Assembly (NCBI GenBank): GCA_947053925.1
Contig: CAMRUG010000005.1
Span: 1 to 64,000 of the forward strand
DNA: 64,000 bases
Reading direction: 5' to 3'
Origin: an uncultured Clostridia bacterium
GTDB lineage: Bacteria > Bacillota > Clostridia > Christensenellales > CAG-314
In this document: piece by piece, positions 62,255 to 64,000 of the stretch
Layout: every line of letters starts with the position of its first letter
Numbering within the stretch: the stretch's first letter is position 1
Notes under the pieces: model-generated
The model's database searches: none
Told to the model about the DNA's origin: nothing
The model's input: the letters and a program-made list of their open reading frames with translations, nothing else
Program-made: the position numbers and the translations under genes

Positions 62255-62931
62255 ATGCCGTTATTTACTACTCTAACACAAACGAAAGCAAACGTATCGC
62301 GCAATACCTTGCAAAAAAGTTAGGATATACCCTACTTGACGTTTACGACGTAAACGAATATGTTTACGGCAATGCCGTGGTAGTCTTTCCCGTATACTGC
62401 CAAAACATTCCAAACAAAGTTAAAGAGTTTTTGGCACGGTTTAAAGCGGACAATTTTGCGGCAGTAGCAACCTACGGACAAATGGGTTACGGCAACGTAT
62501 TGTACGAAATTCAGCAGAAATACGCCAGACTGACAGCCGCGGCGTATGTCCCGACAAAACACGCCTATCTTGACGGAGAGCGGTTTGACCGATTTGACAG
62601 ACTTGATGTTATTGCAGACAAGTTCCGTTGTCCTGCTCTTATTACCGTTCCCAAGGCACACAAACACCCTTTTGCAAACTTTATTAAAGAACTGCGCAGC
62701 CGAATAGGAGTAAAAATAATTAGAGACGGTTCAAAATGCGATAACTGTGGAATATGCGCAAAAATGTGCAATCAACACGCAATCAAAAACGGCAAGACGA
62801 CAAATAAGTGTATACGCTGTATGAAATGCGTTGTAAATTGTCCTAATAACGCTTTAACCTTGCGTAAGTCGAAAATAATGGCAAAATATCTTTCAAAACC
62901 CAGACAAACGGAATTGCTAATATATGTTTAG
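62251..62931 (+). CDS. EFR1-type flavodoxin/ferredoxin fusion
   Basis: 226 residues from MNAVIYYSNTNESKRIAQYL, within the ATGA overlap. Residues 1 to about 145 are a flavodoxin-like domain (YYSNTNESKRIAQ is the FMN phosphate loop; TYGQMGYGNV a second loop). The C-terminal ~60 residues carry two [4Fe-4S] motifs, CDNCGICAKMC and CIRCMKCVVNC. It is an electron carrier between FMN and iron-sulfur centres. Strict coupling to the PP-loop gene says it supplies electrons to, or receives them from, that enzyme or its product. Confidence 0.88.
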   Translation: MNAVIYYSNTNESKRIAQYLAKKLGYTLLDVYDVNEYVYGNAVVVFPVYCQNIPNKVKEFLARFKADNFAAVATYGQMGYGNVLYEIQQKYARLTAAAYVPTKHAYLDGERFDRFDRLDVIADKFRCPALITVPKAHKHPFANFIKELRSRIGVKIIRDGSKCDNCGICAKMCNQHAIKNGKTTNKCIRCMKCVVNCPNNALTLRKSKIMAKYLSKPRQTELLIYV

Positions 62932-63140
62932 CAAAGACGTTTCGTCTTTTACCGTTTTGTTTAGTTTAACGGTCAATTTATACAATCTTCGATCATTAAA
63001 ATTTTACCGCCGAAAATGATGTGTACCCCCCCCCAAAAAAAAAGTTAGATGCTTTTAGGTACACGTTAAAATACGGCGGTTTTTTATACAAAAAAAAGCG
63101 TTTCCGTCATAAAACGCAAACGCTTAGATTGTAAAACAAA
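62932..63140. other. Convergent spacer with a C9-A9 tract
   Basis: Positions 63026-63034 are nine C followed by nine A. A weak stem with GCGTTTCCGTCATAAAACGC near 63099-63118 lies just after the deoC stop and may be its terminator. Confidence 0.5.
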
Positions 63141-63791
63141 TTACTTCTTGCAGATTTCTACACCGCAGCTTGCCCCTATACGGTCGGCTCCGTTAAGTAC
63201 CATCAATGACGCTTCGTCAAAGTTGTGAATACCGCCGCTAGCCTTAACTTTAAGCCCCTTAGGATGTACCATATCGGCCATAAGACTGACGGCTTCCGTC
63301 GTTGCTCCGCCTTTGCCGAATCCCGTACTGGTTTTAACGTACTGCGCGCCTGCGTTTACGCACGCATTACACGCGGAGATTATTTGTTTTGGCGTAAGAT
63401 TGCAAGTCTCTAAAATTACTTTTAGCAATACGTCGCCGCAAGCCTTTTTTACTGCGGCAATATCTTTCTCTACTTTTTTCCACGCGTTAGATTTGGCAAG
63501 AGATTGATTCATAACCATATCGATTTCCGTTGCGCCGCTTTTAATGGCGTTTTTCGTTTCAAACACTTTGGTTGCCGTTGTATTCTCGCCCAAAGGAAAA
63601 CCTATTACCGTGCAAACTTTTACGTCGGTGCCTTGAAGTTCCTTTGCCGCCAGTTTGACGTGATAAGGGTTTACGCATACGGAAGCAAATCCGTATTGTT
63701 TTGCTTCGGCGCACAAAGTGATGATTTCGCTTTCCTTAGCGGGTTTTAGCAGAGTGTGGTCAATCATTTTTGCAATATTGTCTTTTAGCAT
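63141..63791 (-). CDS. deoC: Deoxyribose-phosphate aldolase
   Basis: Splits 2-deoxyribose-5-phosphate to glyceraldehyde-3-phosphate and acetaldehyde in deoxynucleoside catabolism. 216 residues. The Schiff-base lysine is Lys153 in VKTSTGFGKGGAT, with Asp91 in EIDMVMN; the C-terminal phosphate site KASGGIHN is intact. AGGAG precedes the start. It functionally pairs with the cytidine-deaminase-like protein at 45396, though far away. Confidence 0.94.
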   Translation of the reverse strand: MLKDNIAKMIDHTLLKPAKESEIITLCAEAKQYGFASVCVNPYHVKLAAKELQGTDVKVCTVIGFPLGENTTATKVFETKNAIKSGATEIDMVMNQSLAKSNAWKKVEKDIAAVKKACGDVLLKVILETCNLTPKQIISACNACVNAGAQYVKTSTGFGKGGATTEAVSLMADMVHPKGLKVKASGGIHNFDEASLMVLNGADRIGASCGVEICKK

Positions 63792-63859
63792 AATTTTCTC
63801 CTATTGCGTTATTTTATAACAGTATTTTACCACACTGCCGCGCATTTTTCAAGAAATAT

Positions 63860-64000
63860 CTACTTTTTTTTACGACCCAGTTTGATTATCAGCGTATCGT
63901 CGTCGATTTCAAATTCGTTACGTTTGTTTTTGCGCGGCTTGGGAGGACGTTTTCTCAAAGCCGTTACAACTGCATAAACGATATATGCCAAACAAACCGC
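63860..64000 (-). CDS. C-terminal end of a membrane protein (cut by window edge)
   Basis: The last 46 codons and stop of a minus-strand gene continuing beyond the window: a hydrophobic stretch (CLAYIVYAVVTAL) then a basic linker (RKRPPKPRKNKRN) and EFEIDDDTLIIKLGRKKK. It reads in frame to the window edge. Too short for a family call. The gene ends 68 bases before the deoC start. Confidence 0.6.
   Translation of the reverse strand, partial: AVCLAYIVYAVVTALRKRPPKPRKNKRNEFEIDDDTLIIKLGRKKK

Overview
This window is a bacterial chromosome segment from an AT-rich, Gram-positive-type anaerobe, most likely class Clostridia and probably an uncultured gut lineage (inference). Three things support this: a SCIFF ranthipeptide gene with its radical-SAM maturase (50470-52522), which is close to universal in Clostridia; a tig-clpP-clpX-lon-engB block in the Firmicutes order (18658-25237); and RqcH, an ABC-F ATPase, a cysteine-palindrome SOS box on uvrB, ECF and DrrAB-type ABC transporters, and near-consensus TTGACA-17-TATAAT promoters throughout. 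There are no transposases, integrases, CRISPR arrays or rRNA genes.

Layout. 1-4059: a PH-domain membrane protein, a lipoprotein, a 58-residue hypothetical and a cation/proton antiporter. 4335-13480: DNA replication and repair (polA-coaE; uvrB-GNAT-uvrA under a LexA box). 13892-17634: CoA supply (an ECF substrate-binding subunit coupled to coaX) and a two-gene ABC exporter behind a perfect palindromic operator. 18658-25320: protein quality control (engB, lon, clpX, clpP, tig). 26057-27786: rqcH. 27957-30194: an accessory spot in which a repressor/membrane-protein cassette lies between two ~142-bp copies of the 3' end of an Xre gene that encodes tandem decapeptide repeats. 30446-38884: alpha/beta hydrolase, murG, a frameshifted small membrane gene, ABC-F, P-type ATPase, hisS. 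38927-47607: carbohydrate metabolism (pgi, GH3, GH13, manA) with a cytidine-deaminase-like gene. 47916-50349: a coupled Nudix-Nudix-GNAT/ASCH cluster. 50400-52522: SCIFF, a palindrome-rich island and the maturase. 52600-59785: PLP decarboxylase, an EF-G-like protein with an altered G4 motif, a glutamate-racemase-fold protein lacking both catalytic cysteines, and ribosomal protein S20 with a histone-H1-like tail. 59852-60437: tRNA-Thr followed by broken, palindrome-filled copies of its own 3' end. 60709-62931: a PP-loop enzyme coupled to a flavodoxin/ferredoxin protein. 63141-64000: deoC and a truncated CDS at the right edge.

Most genes are ordinary housekeeping. The second-look items are the cassette between duplicated gene ends, the tRNA-Thr tail array, the island between SCIFF and its maturase, the S20 tail, the catalytically dead racemase homologue, the G-tract frameshift at 32869-33122, and several genes (rqcH, manA, 46412, the 28414 repressor, perhaps murG) whose promoter -10 box lies 6 to 13 bases before the AUG with no Shine-Dalgarno sequence, suggesting leaderless or near-leaderless mRNAs. 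No single region is a clear-cut unknown multi-gene system. The best functional candidates are the Nudix/ASCH cluster, the PP-loop/flavodoxin pair and the Xre cassette.
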